Assembly (NCBI RefSeq): GCF_030936135.1
Contig: NC_082618.1
Location: 7,165,034 to 7,229,033, forward strand
Length of the DNA: 64,000 nucleotides
From: Gavia stellata
Lineage: Eukaryota; Chordata; Aves; Gaviiformes; Gaviidae
Direction of reading: 5' to 3'
Made by a program: the position numbers and the translations under genes
Shown: positions 51,413-63,480 of the stretch, piece after piece
Layout of the letters: every line of letters starts with the position of its first letter
Position numbering within the stretch: position 1 is the stretch's first letter
Notes under the pieces: generated by a model
The model's database searches: none
What the model saw: the letters and a program-made list of their open reading frames with translations, nothing else
What the model was told of the DNA's origin: nothing

Positions 51413-53543
51413 ACTAAAAATTATTAAAACCATCTTAACAAAATAGCCCGAACGTGGGCTCCCTGCAGGGGCTCGGGGCAGCAGCGCACCACGGATAGCC
51501 CCAGGCACGGGGCGCTCAAGCCAGTGAGCCCTCGCTCCGCTCACCGTTATCCCAGCTGGTCTGGTGGCAGCAAAACCTCTGCCCCACGGCTGAGCCCATG
51601 GCACGGCACGAGGGGTCGGCACCTGGCAGAGCCGCTGGTCCCTTCAAGGTGGTAGTACCCCGGGAAAGACCTTGTAAAGCAGCCCTGGGGCAGCTCCGTT
51701 AGAAAACAAACATTTAAACACAGCCAGCATGGAGAAGGCAAAGTCTATGTGCTGCTTACAGGCAGCGCAGCGCTGCATGCGGCTGTGGGCACCGAACCGG
51801 GGTGTGGGTGCTGCGTGTGCCATGGCCCCAGGTGGGCTCAGTCGCGGTGATGGCTCTGTGCACCCCGCAGCAGGCGTGGGCACCCCAAAGTCTCTGCAGC
51901 ACAGACCCTCCTTCGCCGGCAGCGGCCCTCCATGGTGCCCCAGGGCTGGGACACTTGTACGACACTGGTTAGTGAGCACAACCCTGGCTCATCTCCGTTG
52001 CTGTGCTGCGCAGCCCCACCGCGGCTGGGCGCTGCTGAGGCTTCAGCCCCGATGTTGGCCCTCGCCGCGAGGCCGGGTGGCCAGCACAGGAGTAACACTG
52101 GGCTTCCTGACAGAGACACCGGGTCCGAGCCACCCACACAGGAAAGGAAAATGCTGGGCTCCGTCCTACTGCTTCCTCTGCCACCTTTGACGCTTCCCTC
52201 CCACGGCCGTGGTGCCCCAGTGGGGACCGGGGACGGCCTCGGGGTCACTCCCACCCTCTGCTCATGGGACTGGGACTTGACAGAGCTCCAGGGGCTCCGG
52301 TTCACGGGTTAATGCTCCCTCTTAGCTTCTGTATCTGGCATGTAACTGGGCTGGGGACGGGACACTTGGGGATGGGACAACGTTGTGTGTGTGGGAGCTC
52401 AACAACACCCCAACCCTGCACCGGCTCCCGGTGCGGTATGACCCAGTGACGAGGCAGTGGGGATCCCTTCACAGCTCCCTCCACGGCAAAGGGGCAACTC
52501 GAGAGGGGACGCTCCCAGGTGGGCAAGTGACAAGGGGCTGGGCGCTGCCCTGGCTGACTCCAGCCCTGCCCGGCCCCACAGCCACGGGCAAAAACCGGAT
52601 CCCACATGCAAGAGGAGCCCGTGGCAATGTGAGGACACACGGGACCTGTGGGACAGCCGGTCCTGGGGTCCTTGGGGACTTGGAGAGTTTTGTTAGCCTC
52701 ACGCTGAGTCTTAGGTCAAAAACATGTTGAAAGGTAGCGGGGTGGGACTAAGCGGTTTGGGGGAGGAGGGAGGGAGCAGGTAAGGGCTGGGGTGGGCAGG
52801 GGAGCAGGACAGAAAGCAGCTGGGGGGAGCAGGGGGTGTTCAAAGCCTCCCCCTCAGCAAAGCAGGCGGGGCACACACCTGAAAACTAACCTATACTGAA
52901 GCCTGAAATTAAACTCAACGAGCAAACCCTGCACCAGGGAGAGAACAAGCGCCTCCGCAAGCGGCCCCCCCGTGTGGGTGGGGAAGGGGCCGGAGGCCTG
53001 GGGCTGCCTGGGCCACGCAGGACGAACAGGCTGGGGCAGGAGGCAACCTGCCCTTGAAGTCCAGGGCCTCTCCGAGGCGCACGAGCTAGACTAAGCAATC
53101 CCAAAGTCTGCGCTGGCGTGTCCCCGGTCTCTGCCCTACACAGCCTACAAACCCGAAGAGCCACCGACTCGTGACTCGAGCTCTCTGCAACCAAGCAAAC
53201 CAAGCAAAAGGCTGGTGATCCAGCACGGGCTCACCCAAAGCTTCCCTAGCCAGCGGGGCTCGCCAGCTCCGCTCCGGCACTGCCCAAAGGCTGGTGAGAC
53301 CCTCAACGGCCCAGCCTCCACGTGAACCATCCACAGCAATGACCTTCCCAGCTGGTCTGCCCTCGGAGGCAGGGTCCCTTCGCAGCATGGCCATTCTGGG
53401 GTGGGTTGAAGACGTGGCGTTTATTGTTCGTGGTGGGCTGGAAGGCGGTGGCGGCGCGTGGTGAGGGCTGCCGCTGAAGCCGGTCTCCCACTGTTAACAG
53501 GCTGCGTGACTCGCTCAGGGGCTGTCAGCCCCGCTCAGCCCCC
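51413..53543 (-). other. SMG6: SMG6 3' UTR
   Basis: About 2.1 kb between the SMG6 stop codon and the poly(A) signal, with no other gene recognised. The length and the signal are inferred. Confidence 0.6.
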
Positions 53544-53674
53544 TCAGCCCTCCTGGGCCCACTTCAGGAAGGTGGGGATGTCCCGCACCGGCACGTTGCG
53601 GGTCAACGCTTTGACTCGCAGGTTCCGGTCGTCCGTCAGCAAAACCACTTCCCTGAGCAAACGGATGGGATCAT
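53544..53674 (-). CDS. SMG6: SMG6 last coding exon
   Basis: Encodes DDPIRLLREVVLLTDDRNLR then VKALTRNVPVRDIPTFLKWA and QEG, stop TGA. Acceptor CATTGCAG on the minus strand. Confidence 0.97.
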
Positions 53675-56600
53675 CTGCAATGAGAGAGCGAGCGGCATGA
53701 AGCTCAGACCTCCCTGCTCTGCCCCAGCTCTTGCCCCCATCCCACACCGCACTGTCCCCACACCGTGCCCCCCCACCCTCCTCGGGTGCTGCGCCCCGGG
53801 TATGTCAGGGCCTCCCAGCACCCCGGCAGTGCTCCCAGCTCCCCGCTCCCTGCCAAGGCTTCTCAGCACGGCTTGGAGACAGCACTTCATCTCAAAGGCC
53901 GCTTTCTCCCCCCCTGTGCTGGCCGGGGGACGATTTGTGATCTCTGCCCGCAGCACCGGGGCTGGGAAGGCTGGTGTGCAGCACCAGGGTCTCCGCGCTG
54001 CCTGCTGCCCGCATGGGGTGATGCGCCATGCCGCAGGCAGGGAAGAGGAGGTCCCTCCGCCTGACCCAGGCCAGGAAGACGGCCCGCGACCCTGGCTCCA
54101 GCAGGAAGCTGGTGCTATTATTCTGGTGATCTCATTATAAGATCTAAAACCACCCCTTATTTTTTTGCGAAGCTTTTTGGAGTCGCCACTGACACCGAGG
54201 CGTTTCTGGCTGGGGCTCAGACAGCCAGAGAGAGTTGAAGCCTGAGAAATAACCGAAGGGATCTTGCCCCCAGATGGATGAGCTGCCCCGCACGCAATGC
54301 GCCGGGCTGGGATGTGGGAGCCACGCTTACGTGTGTACGAAGCAGGGGAAGCATATGGGGTATGTGTAAGCAGCTGGGTCCTGTGACCAGAGTACTGTTC
54401 CTATGAGCACAGGAAACACAGTGCCTCCGAGCCAGGACGGGAATGGAAAAAACAGAGTTTATGGGAGCCCAACATGGGCCCAGATTGGCTGCGCGGGGAG
54501 CAGCAGGACGAGGGGAAGGGGAGGGTGGCCAGGAACGCGGGCTACGGTCACGGCGTTGGGGCTGAGGATGGCGGGGTGAGCGCCCTGGCCGGCCCATGCG
54601 GGGAGGAAGGGGAGTGGGGGCTCGGCGGGAGGGCAGGGATGGGGCAGGAGGCTGCCGAAAGCGGGATCGGGAGGTTTTGTGCGGACACTTTAAGAAATGT
54701 GTAACAATAAACATCCTCTGCTCCGCACTGGTGACGCGCCTCCTTGTTACAAACCAGAGGCTGTCAGCTTGTCAGGCCCCATTCCCCATAATCCACATGA
54801 TTTCAAAATTCAGCATCATTTGCACATAAACATTTGGTGACGGTTTCTCTGTGAATCTGACAAGTTAAGCTGCTAAGAATTCGCACTGACAAATGCGGGT
54901 TGATTTCTTGGGCAGCTGCTGATGCGATTCCCATCCCCACTGCCCTGGCAACAGCCTGGGGGCTGTCTGGTCCCAGCACACATGGCTGATGCCAACTGGG
55001 CATCCGGAGGGAAAAGGGCCCTGGCCAGGAGGCACTGGGGCTTGTGGGGAGGAGGCTCGTTCTGGCCCTTCGTCACCGCTGCTGGCACTGTGAAACTGCT
55101 CCGTGGACATTTACGGTGGGTTTCTCACAGGCTGGGGCATCCCCAGCGCACTGAGGTGCGCATTTGGCAATGCGGTGAGAGGGCCACAGCCTGGGGCTGA
55201 CCGGAGGCAGGAGGTGGCACCTTGGTGTTGAAAGAGGCAAAATGCAGGAGGGATTGGCTCCAAGGGCCATGAAAGAGAAATGAGAAGGGTCCGTGGGATG
55301 CAACAGAGAAGGGACAAGGAGGAGGTGAGGATGTTCTACCTTTGTTGGAGGGCATGAAATCCTTGGCCTTGTCATTGCAATAGTGGAGGCAGCAGGACAG
55401 AATCAGGTCGTCGTTGTTTCCCTGGAAGAAAAGGGCAACGTTACCCCTGGCAGGAAAAAAACCTGCAACCCCACCACCTGATTTCTGCACTGCCCTTGAG
55501 ATGCTGCCACAGCTCAGTGAAGAGCAGGGCTGCTCGGACCCGAAACGCATGCAGCCCACAGGAGCCTGCTCAGCCGCCTGCAAAGGTGGAGCCAGAGCTA
55601 CCCCCTGCCCAGAGCTCGCAGACCCCAGGGCCCCTGGTTTCCCCCCAGGGAGGCGGTGGTGAAGAGTCTCCAGCCCTTGGCATCACCTACCTCTGCGTCC
55701 CGTCCTCCTGGGGCCGGGATGTGCCTTACCTGTTGGCCAGTGGTGTCTTCGCTGCGGAAGGAGATGGACTCCAGCTCGTTGCCTCGGCTGGTCAGAGCCC
55801 TCAAGCAGTTGTCCCGGCTCTCGAATCGCTCCTCCAGGAACTCGATGGACTTCCTGGCTCTCTCCTGCACTTGGCGGGCATAGCCTGCGGCCCGGTGCTC
55901 CATCTCCGGGCCCTTGGCCAGGCCGTCCAGCTCGTTTATCACTTCAAACAGGAAGAGGAGGTACAGTTACTATGGGACAAGGTGCTCCCGTGACCTGCTG
56001 CTGGAGCACGCAAGTTGCCAAGGCCTCGGGGCCGGGGCACTGGGAGCTGGCTCAGGAAATCTGGGTTCAGCTGCCGCAGTGTCCCTGCACTCCTGGACTT
56101 GGCTGCGGGTCTGGAAAAGCTTTGCTGCCTTTCACCTCTGTGGGTCACCTGGCTTGGCCCCGAAAGCACAGGCACCTCGCCCCTGCAGCACGTGGGTAAC
56201 GCTCCCTAAGGGCGTCTCGCTCTGTGCTGCGAAATGCTGTGCCCACCGCCGTGCCCCCTACCCCATGCTCCTGCCTCGCAACCGATGGCACCTCCACGTG
56301 TGCCCAGGGGTGTCAGAAAACCAGAGTCTCCTGCAGCCTGCTCCTCCGCCTCCGAGCACGGCGATGGCCAGCAGCACCACGCATCCTGCCCCACGCTGCA
56401 CTGCCTGGCTCTGCACCTCTCGGCTCCCTGTACTTGCTTTCAGACACGGAAAGCTGCTGCCCTCCTGTCGCAGGGCTGCACGTGGGAACAGGGTCATGCG
56501 TGGGAGCAGGCAGTTCCCACTCCAGCACTGTTTCCTGTGCAAGTCCTGGCCCTATTTTCCCCACCTGAAGCCACCGTCCCAGGCTCCTGGCAGGGGACAC

Positions 56601-59531
56601 GCTCTCTCCAACACCTCACCCATCTGGGTTTGCACATCTGTCCTGACACATGCTGCTTGAGACGAGCCTGAGCCTGGGATCAGGCGCATTCCCAGCCCGT
56701 TCGCCTTAACTGGAGCCCGTCAAGCCTTAGAACCTCCTGTACCGCTGCCAAGCGCCTGGAACCCCAGCCGCTCCAGCCCCCTGAGCCCAGCAGAAGCCCG
56801 AGGGACCCCAACAGAGCTCCAGGAGGGACCCACCCTCTGGCGCCAAGGCTGCTGGAAGAGCCGCTCCGTCGCAGAGCGAGCGCATGTGTGCGAGCGAGAT
56901 GCCGCCGAGGCGGCTAGCGGTGAGGCCGGGTACACAAGCATGCAGCCAGATGTGCGCACGAGAATCCTTGCCTGCGATCGTGCACAGGGCTGCGTGTGCG
57001 CGAGGCCGGGCGCGCGAGAGAGCTGGTGTGCACGTGTGCGCGAGGGAGCCTCTGTGCGCACAGTGTGTGTTTTAGCCATGGCTTCATTTCTGAAGATTGT
57101 TTCCGAGCCTGGAGCCAAGTCCTGAGTTCAAGTGGGAACTATGCATTCCTTGGGGGTTCGGGGAGAGAGCTCGGGGTCTGAGGCCTCTCCCCAGTGCTGT
57201 GAATCACTGCCCGGGGAGCCTGCGTGATCGCTCTGTTCCATGGTGAGACTGGCACTCACTGTCTGGGTATTCAAATTAAAGCTGTATGGAGCTGCTTTGC
57301 TCTTCCTTGGCCTGCGACTCTTCTTGCTACCGACCTGATGCTGCCATTTCCACACAATGCACGGCTGGGCCCGGGGTGGGGGGAGCCGTGCAAGAACGGA
57401 ACATCAAACAGGAAAAGCTGGTATTCCCTCCCGAAATCCGCCTTCCTGCTTCCAAGCTAAACAGGCTTCAAAGGGGAGGCTTGTTTGTGCTTCTGCACCA
57501 GGCCTGGCTTCTCCATGGCGGGGTCAGCCTCAAGGAGCACGGAGCAGGTTAAAGAGCAAGAGAAACAAACCCAACGCGAAGCCGCGCGCTTAACCCCTTG
57601 CTGCATCTCCGGGAAGAGCGGGGCGGAGTGCCCCGTGCCAGGGAAAGGGCACCGCGTGTGTCTCCGGTCCGGCGATGGGGCACAGCACCAAGGCCTCTGA
57701 CCCCAGCAGCCACGGGCTCCACGGACTTACGCCGGCGGACAGGTTCCTCCTGCCTGCACCTGGGTCTCAGCACTGATGGCTTTCCTGGAGGACAAGGGGG
57801 AGTTTGCCCAACACCCGGCACAGACAGGGAGTCACTGGCTTCAGGGTGCTTCAGCAGCGGCACGGAGGCTCGTGGCTGCCAGTGGGAGATGAGTTACTCT
57901 GTCCCCACTGTGATGGCCTGTGCAGGGAGGCAGCAGGACAGGAGAGCACTGAAGGCGTTCAGTCACTGCTGCTCCTCCTGCCTGCAAGCAGGGCAGGCCA
58001 GGCCAGGCTGCTTCTGCAGGTCAAGGGCAGCAGCATCTTGGCCAGGGACAGGACCAGGGTTTTCAGCTTTCCTGTAACTCCTGCCCCCGGCTGGGGTCCG
58101 GATGGAGAAGCCTCATGCCAACCACAGGAGCGCACGGGGAGGCAGGGCCACGGCTCCAGGGCTGGTCCCAGCTCTCTCAGGTGTTAACATGCTCCACAGC
58201 CCCCAGGGCTGCCCAGGCTCTGCCGGTGCTGCTGGCTTCCTTCCCTTCGCTTCCACACAAAGCCCGGGCACTGCGGTGCCAAGCCATGGAGCTCCCTGGC
58301 AGCTCCTGTGCTGAGCTGGGCAGGCGGTCAGCCCTGCTCCCCCAACCCCGGAATCCCCAGGAATCCCTCCTGAGCCAGGCTGTTCACCCCGCGGGGAAGG
58401 GTGGCAACTGGACGTTGGCTCTGGGGCAGGAGAGCTGTCTGCTGGACACCAGGAGTTGAGAAGGAAGCCCCATAACTGCTTGGAGGGTAGGCACCCCTGC
58501 GTGCCGCAGGCCAGGAGATCTGCACAAGCGTACACCTTGCTGCCTGGACACTGGAGATGCCCACGGGGCAGAGCTGGCCCCCGGCCTCCTGGGGCTGCGG
58601 CTGGGACGGGGCAGCCTGCGGGCTCTGCAAGGCTTGGCCCCGCTCCTGTCCCAGCCTCTCCTGCTGCCCTCGGGGATCCTCCGAATGCCAGGTTGGCACC
58701 GGGGTGCGTGGGCTGCCGGAGTGACACTGGCCAGAGGAACGCTACCTCCAGCCCGGAGCGCGATCAAACAATCAGAGCAAAGGCATCTAACCAAATCCTC
58801 CCGCCACCCTGGGAGACCACCCAGCAGCACAGCCGTTATCTGCCAGGGTGAGTGTTTACCAATAACGGGAACCAGCTTGCTGTTTTACTGCGAGCTTTAT
58901 AAGGATAAAAAGAAGGGCTGGGCTTGAGCAGCTCTGAGACGCTGGGACACAGGCCGGCCATTTGCTCAGGCTGCCTAAGCCCCAGCTCAGCTGGGATAAG
59001 CTATCTGCTCTTGACTGTTTAACAATTCCTCCTCCTTGCTCCCTCCAAAATTTCCTCCAAATCCCATTTAACACCCGCCCGCCTCTCCTAGCCCCTGGCA
59101 CCCCCAAATACACGAGGAGGAGAGGAGAGGAGTTTGCTGAGCGCCGCGGGCAGAAAGCTGGCAGGAAGGGAGAAGGGTGACATGGACCAAAGGAACGCTG
59201 GCCGCAGCTGGGGCGAGACGGGGCAGGACGGAGGCCAGCCCCATGGCGTGAGCCGTTTGGCTCCAGACCAGACAGGCACTGCGGGCACGTGGGGCACAGA
59301 GAGAGGGAGCCAGCACAGAGGGACAGCCTGTGCTGGGGGAGAGGGGAAGCCACTGCCATAGCACTGGTCCTACTCACCGATCAGGGGCACCACCAGGATG
59401 AACTTCCTACAGTCCAGCAGCGTTATCAAGCTGCTGAGGTGGTCGATGAAACCGTTGGTGTCTGGGACCAGGAAGACAGGTCTGATCTCCAGCTCCATCT
59501 GCCTCATTTGACTCTGGTCTTTCAGTACGGC
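53544..59531 (-). CDS. SMG6: SMG6 (EST1A), C-terminal PIN nuclease domain, last four coding exons
   Basis: Coding exons in transcript order: 59531-59378, 55941-55730, 55421-55340, 53674-53544; 579 bases, 192 residues and TGA, all GT-AG, in frame. SMG6 is the endonuclease of nonsense-mediated mRNA decay that cuts near premature stops, and is also linked to telomeres. The PIN domain is intact: VPDTNGF (first catalytic Asp), GNNDDLILSCC (second, 102 residues later) and LLTDDRNL (third, 141 later); these spacings equal those of human Asp1251, Asp1353 and Asp1392. The C-terminus RDIPTFLKWAQEG matches the family. The N-terminal 14-3-3-like and exon-junction-binding parts lie beyond the right edge. 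The gene is convergent with HIC1. Confidence 0.96.
53675..55339 (-). other. SMG6: SMG6 intron
   Basis: A 1.67-kb intron. It contains an LTR-like 3' end motif near 54700-54755 (AACAATAAACATCCTC, then CTTGTTACA) and a TTTGCACATAAACA-type AT-rich patch near 54790-54850. No exon seen. Confidence 0.7.
55340..55421 (-). CDS. SMG6: SMG6 penultimate coding exon
   Basis: Encodes GNNDDLILSCCLHYCNDKAK then DFMPSNK, with the second catalytic aspartate. Donor GTAGAA, acceptor TTCCAG. Confidence 0.97.
55730..55941 (-). CDS. SMG6: SMG6 coding exon, PIN domain middle
   Basis: Encodes INELDGLAKGPEMEHRAAGY and on to FRSEDTTGQQ. Donor GTAAGG. The acceptor is the less usual GAAG after a CTTCC-rich tract. The 308-bp intron 55422-55729 follows it in the transcript. 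Confidence 0.96.
55942..59377 (-). other. SMG6: SMG6 intron, 3.4 kb
   Basis: No exon or known repeat was recognised. It includes an alternating purine-pyrimidine, CG/TG-rich stretch at about 56880-57075. Confidence 0.7.
56880..57075. repeat. Imperfect CG/TG dinucleotide-rich stretch
   Basis: Many short runs of GTGTGCGCG, GCGCGCGAG and CACGTGTGCGCG interspersed with unique sequence. This alternating composition can adopt Z-form DNA. Confidence 0.55.
59378..59531 (-). CDS. SMG6: SMG6 coding exon, start of the PIN domain
   Basis: Encodes AVLKDQSQMRQMELEIRPVF then LVPDTNGFIDHL and LVVPLI, with the first catalytic aspartate. Acceptor TCCTCCAG, donor GTGAGT. Confidence 0.96.
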
Positions 59532-62039
59532 CTGGAGGAGAAGGACACATGACGAGTCAGTAGGACGTCAGCCCTACGACCTGTGGACCCTGAGAGCAGA
59601 AGATAAGCCTGGCTGGCATGCACACCTCCCGCAGCAAGGGCATCGTGTGAAGGGCACTGGCAGGAGGCTGCATCCATCCCACCTGCACACCTCCAACACC
59701 AACTCTTGCAGGTCCACAGCACAAATGTGAATGGGATGGCGAAAGCCTCCAAGAGAGCACTCTCCTAGGAAAACAGCCCTGTCCAGGCGCTTGGGAGAAC
59801 TGGGACCAGCCTTGAAAATGGAGGTGTTTTGGAAATTGTCCCATTTGCGGGACTGGCAGTTGCCAGGACTATCTGCACCGGTGCCAACAGACTGATTCGA
59901 CAGAAAAGAGTGGGGAGAAAAGGGGGCTGGAGGACGGGGGTTCTGGGGCTCCACGTGGAAACAGCTCAAGGCCACAACAGCCAAAACAAACCAGTTTGGG
60001 GGACACAAGTCCTGCCAACGGCATCCTAACACAGGGACCCCGAGCAGGCAGCCAGAGGGGAGGTGATGCTTGGCTGAGTATCTCACTCACCGTCCCACCA
60101 GCTCCCACATGTGCCTTGCCTTTTCCGACTCCATCCAGCTGGGAAACCAGGTGGATTCCAGCCCTGAAAACTCACAGTACTGTCCTTGGCTGAGCCCTTC
60201 GCACCCGCTGGAGACCAGAAGTGCTCACACATACAAGGGAAGGGTCTGCTGGGTCTTACTAGCAACACTCTGGGGTTGCACCTGGACCTCTGGACAATGC
60301 CAGTTGCCAAAATGGGACCCAAGAGCTCACATATTACTTTCGACGCTATCGAAGGACTTGGGCTCTTTAGTAAGTCACAGGCTTAAAAAACTCAGGATGC
60401 TATTCTAGTGCTTCCTCTGCTTAAAAATAGCTTCCCTGGATTTGCTGATGTTTGTTGCCTCTAATAGGAACCGGTCACCCACGGAGCACAGCAGCACTGC
60501 CGTGGAACACATCCACCATGCAAACCCTTGTGAGACTGGGCTCGCACCCACAAGATGCGCCCCGGGGATGTGAGGCAACCGCCAACCCTGTTCTGCCCCA
60601 CGTTACGGGGAGCTCCCCCTGCCTGGGGTGAGTATCCAAACCCTCCCGCAGTCATGCGAAAGCCTCGGAGGCACCCTGGAACAACGAGCTGCACAGGCCA
60701 GCAGTGGCCATGGAAAGAAGTGGTTTTTAATCCATTTCCAAGTGTTGTCATCTGGCTTTAAATCAAGGCGGCTTGATCCTGCCACCTCCCACAAGAGTCT
60801 CCAGGCAAGGCAGCAACCATAACCTCACCATGTGTCTCCCACCCTCCTTCTGGCAGTGCCAGTCCTGGGGCTGCAGCTCCCCACCGACCCCGAGGGGCGA
60901 CGGGCAGAGCAAGGAGGACGCCAGGTCCTGCCTGCTGCATGGCAGCCGAGCACTGCCACGACAGCGCGAGGATATGCCTCCCCCATTGCGCAGGGGCAGC
61001 TGCGATGGCACCAGCGTCCCCATACAGATGTTGCCGCAGCCAGCCACGCGCTGGATGCCATCCCTGCCTGCGCTCTGCCTTCACCCAGGGAGGTGCTGGC
61101 ACTCCCCGGCGGCACGGGAACCCCGTGTTGGCAGCCCCGGCATGGCGCTGCCTCCTACCATGAGGAGGGTGCCAGGTGGGATTTCTCCCCAGGGTTTTGA
61201 GGTGCGGGGGGACACATGAAGCGGCATGTCCCTTGTGCGGCGGCTAAAGAGGTCGGCGGCCCCAAACTTGCAGGAAGGCGGGGGGGCAAAACCACGCAGC
61301 CTCCATTGGGTGATGACAGTCCTACGGGAGAAAGGGACGGTGGCAGGAGGGGACTCCTGCCTGCACCCTGATACGAATCCCCGACCCTGGGGCTTGTCGA
61401 GTCCATGCAGGCAACCTCAGGAGTGCGGCGCGAGCGGGAAGCTCACCTGCCCCTCCGGCTGAGGGGGCGTGGGGGTGACGGCGGGGAGGGGGCAGTACCC
61501 TCGTGTGTGGCATTTGCCCCGGCGGCTTTTGCAGGCCGTACCCAGCTGATTCCTGGCAGCCGTGAGCGACGCCTGTGCCGGCCGTCACGTCCCATTCCGC
61601 TCGCCGGGCCGCCCGGTGAGAGAAGGACACAGGATGCGCCGGGAGTGAAAGAGCGAGGTCGGCGGGGAGCGTGCCAAGTCCCCGCGCACAGCTCCGGGCC
61701 GCTCGGGGAGCCAGAGGGAAACTCGCCTTTGCAGAGTTCAGAGGCCGGCAGCGAGATTTATTTTTGTTTGTGTGAGTAAAAGGCTGCAGAAGCCTCCGGC
61801 CAAGGGGTTTCGGGGGGGAGAGGAGTGGCCTGTGATTCATGCGGACGCTGGCTGGCCCTGCGCCAGAGATGAAAGGGAGCCCATGTGCGGGGAACCAGGG
61901 GAGGCGAGTGCTGCGTTAACCCTTCTGCTGATCCGCAGGGCACAGTCCCGTGGGGAGGAAGGAGAGCGTGGGATGCGGATCGGGATGCCCACGTCTGGCG
62001 CCCGGCTTCTGTGCTGCCACCACTGCCAGAAACAAGCTG

Positions 62040-62085
62040 CCAGTCCCACCGTGCCTCAGTTTCCCCAATGTGAGGACAGGGGGAC
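62040..62085 (+). mobile_element. Possible MIR/CORE-SINE 3' fragment
   Basis: GTGCCTCAGTTTCCCCAATG is the characteristic tail shared by ancient MIR-type SINEs. The flanks are too decayed to classify. Confidence 0.35.
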
Positions 62086-63219
62086 AGCGGCCTGCATGCC
62101 CCGCTGGGAGGTGGGGTTTGGAGAAGACCCTGGGGAGAGCGGCGCGGTTGAAAAAGCGGAGGTACAGCCTCACCTCGGCCCAAGTGCTTTAGGATGGCCG
62201 GATTTCAGCTTTGTCTTGCTGGGGTTAAACACGCTAGACGGCTCCATGGCAGAGTGACCCTGCAGCACCGGACGTGGCAGGGGACTTCTGAGGCTGGGGG
62301 CTCTCTGCTCCCCCCAGGGCCAGGCAGCTCCCCCTCTCCTGCCTCCTGCACCCACACGCTGCGGCAGTCAGAGCGGCTCCCACCCGCAGCCCCCTGCCCG
62401 GTCCCCTGCTCCGGCCATGGGGGCTTCTCCCAGGAGCTGGGCCGGAGCAGGAGGTGGCTCCCCCGGCTGCCCCAGCTGGTGGCAGCACTGAGATCAGACT
62501 CTTCTGTGCACACAGTCCCAAATTCCCAGCTCATCCATCAGCTGGGATCACCTGGGGGATTCCCCGGAAGGTGCTGCTCAGCCAGGGCTTCCAGCCTGGA
62601 CAAGGGACGGGTCCCCGCAGAGCCAGGCCACCAAGCGCTATTGTCTGCAGAGTGCTAGAGGGGAGACCTGAGGGTCTCCCCCACAAACGCAGAATAGGAG
62701 GGGGATCCCCATCGGCCCCCCCAGGGCTCCGCACATGGACCCCAGAGCTCTTCTGCCCGCGGTGCCAGGCTGGCAGAGAGGCCCGGAGCCGAAGCCTGGC
62801 AGAGACGAGTGCCCCATCACCTTCGGGAAGGGTTGTACAGAGTCATGCCACTCCGTCAGGACGGATGGGCCATCACCATCTTGCCACCACCTCTCCCGCC
62901 CTGACCTGTTTCTCCAACTGCGGGGAAACCCGGCACCGCTGCCCCTTCCATCCCCGCGTGCTCCGCGGGGATCGGAGGCGGATTTTCCAGGGCTGAGAAC
63001 AATGCCTCTCTCTGCTCGAGGGCTTCCTCCTCCCAAGGTTCGTCTCCAGCGTCTTCCTCAGGAGTAAACGTGCCCCGTGCCTGGTAGCAAACCGGGGCCG
63101 CCGCCGTGGCGGAGCCGCTGTGGGTGGGTGTGCATCTTCCGCAGCCAGCAGGCACCCGCTCCCAGGCAGGTGCGTGTCGGCGCGTGTGCACCCGCGGCAT
63201 TGTTCCTGCGCGCCGAAGA

Positions 63220-63480
63220 GAGCGTGAATGGGATACGGCTATATTTAGCCACTTACTCACACTACCGCCACAAAGGAGCGGCTGCATCTTAAGGGGGCGG
63301 CCGTTCCGTGGGCTCAGAAGGGACAGGAGAGCGGCTATTTTGGGAAGACATGTCATAATTGGCTGCCCCGGTTAAGCTGCTTCTGTAATGCTGAGCAAAA
63401 CAATAGCAGCATCCAGAGGAAGAGCCTGTTATGTTTCAGGTGGGATGTTTTCAACCGGTCAGGAAACTCGACCGCTCCCA
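63220..63480. promoter_or_regulatory. Island with MEF2 and CArG-like motifs in SMG6 intron
   Basis: A perfect MEF2 consensus CTATATTTAG at 63239-63248, a second GCTATTTTGGG (CArG/MEF2-like) near 63332, ACAAAGGAG, and a CATAATTGGC stretch. Composition is less GC-rich than its surroundings. It is a candidate regulatory element by motifs only. Confidence 0.35.
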
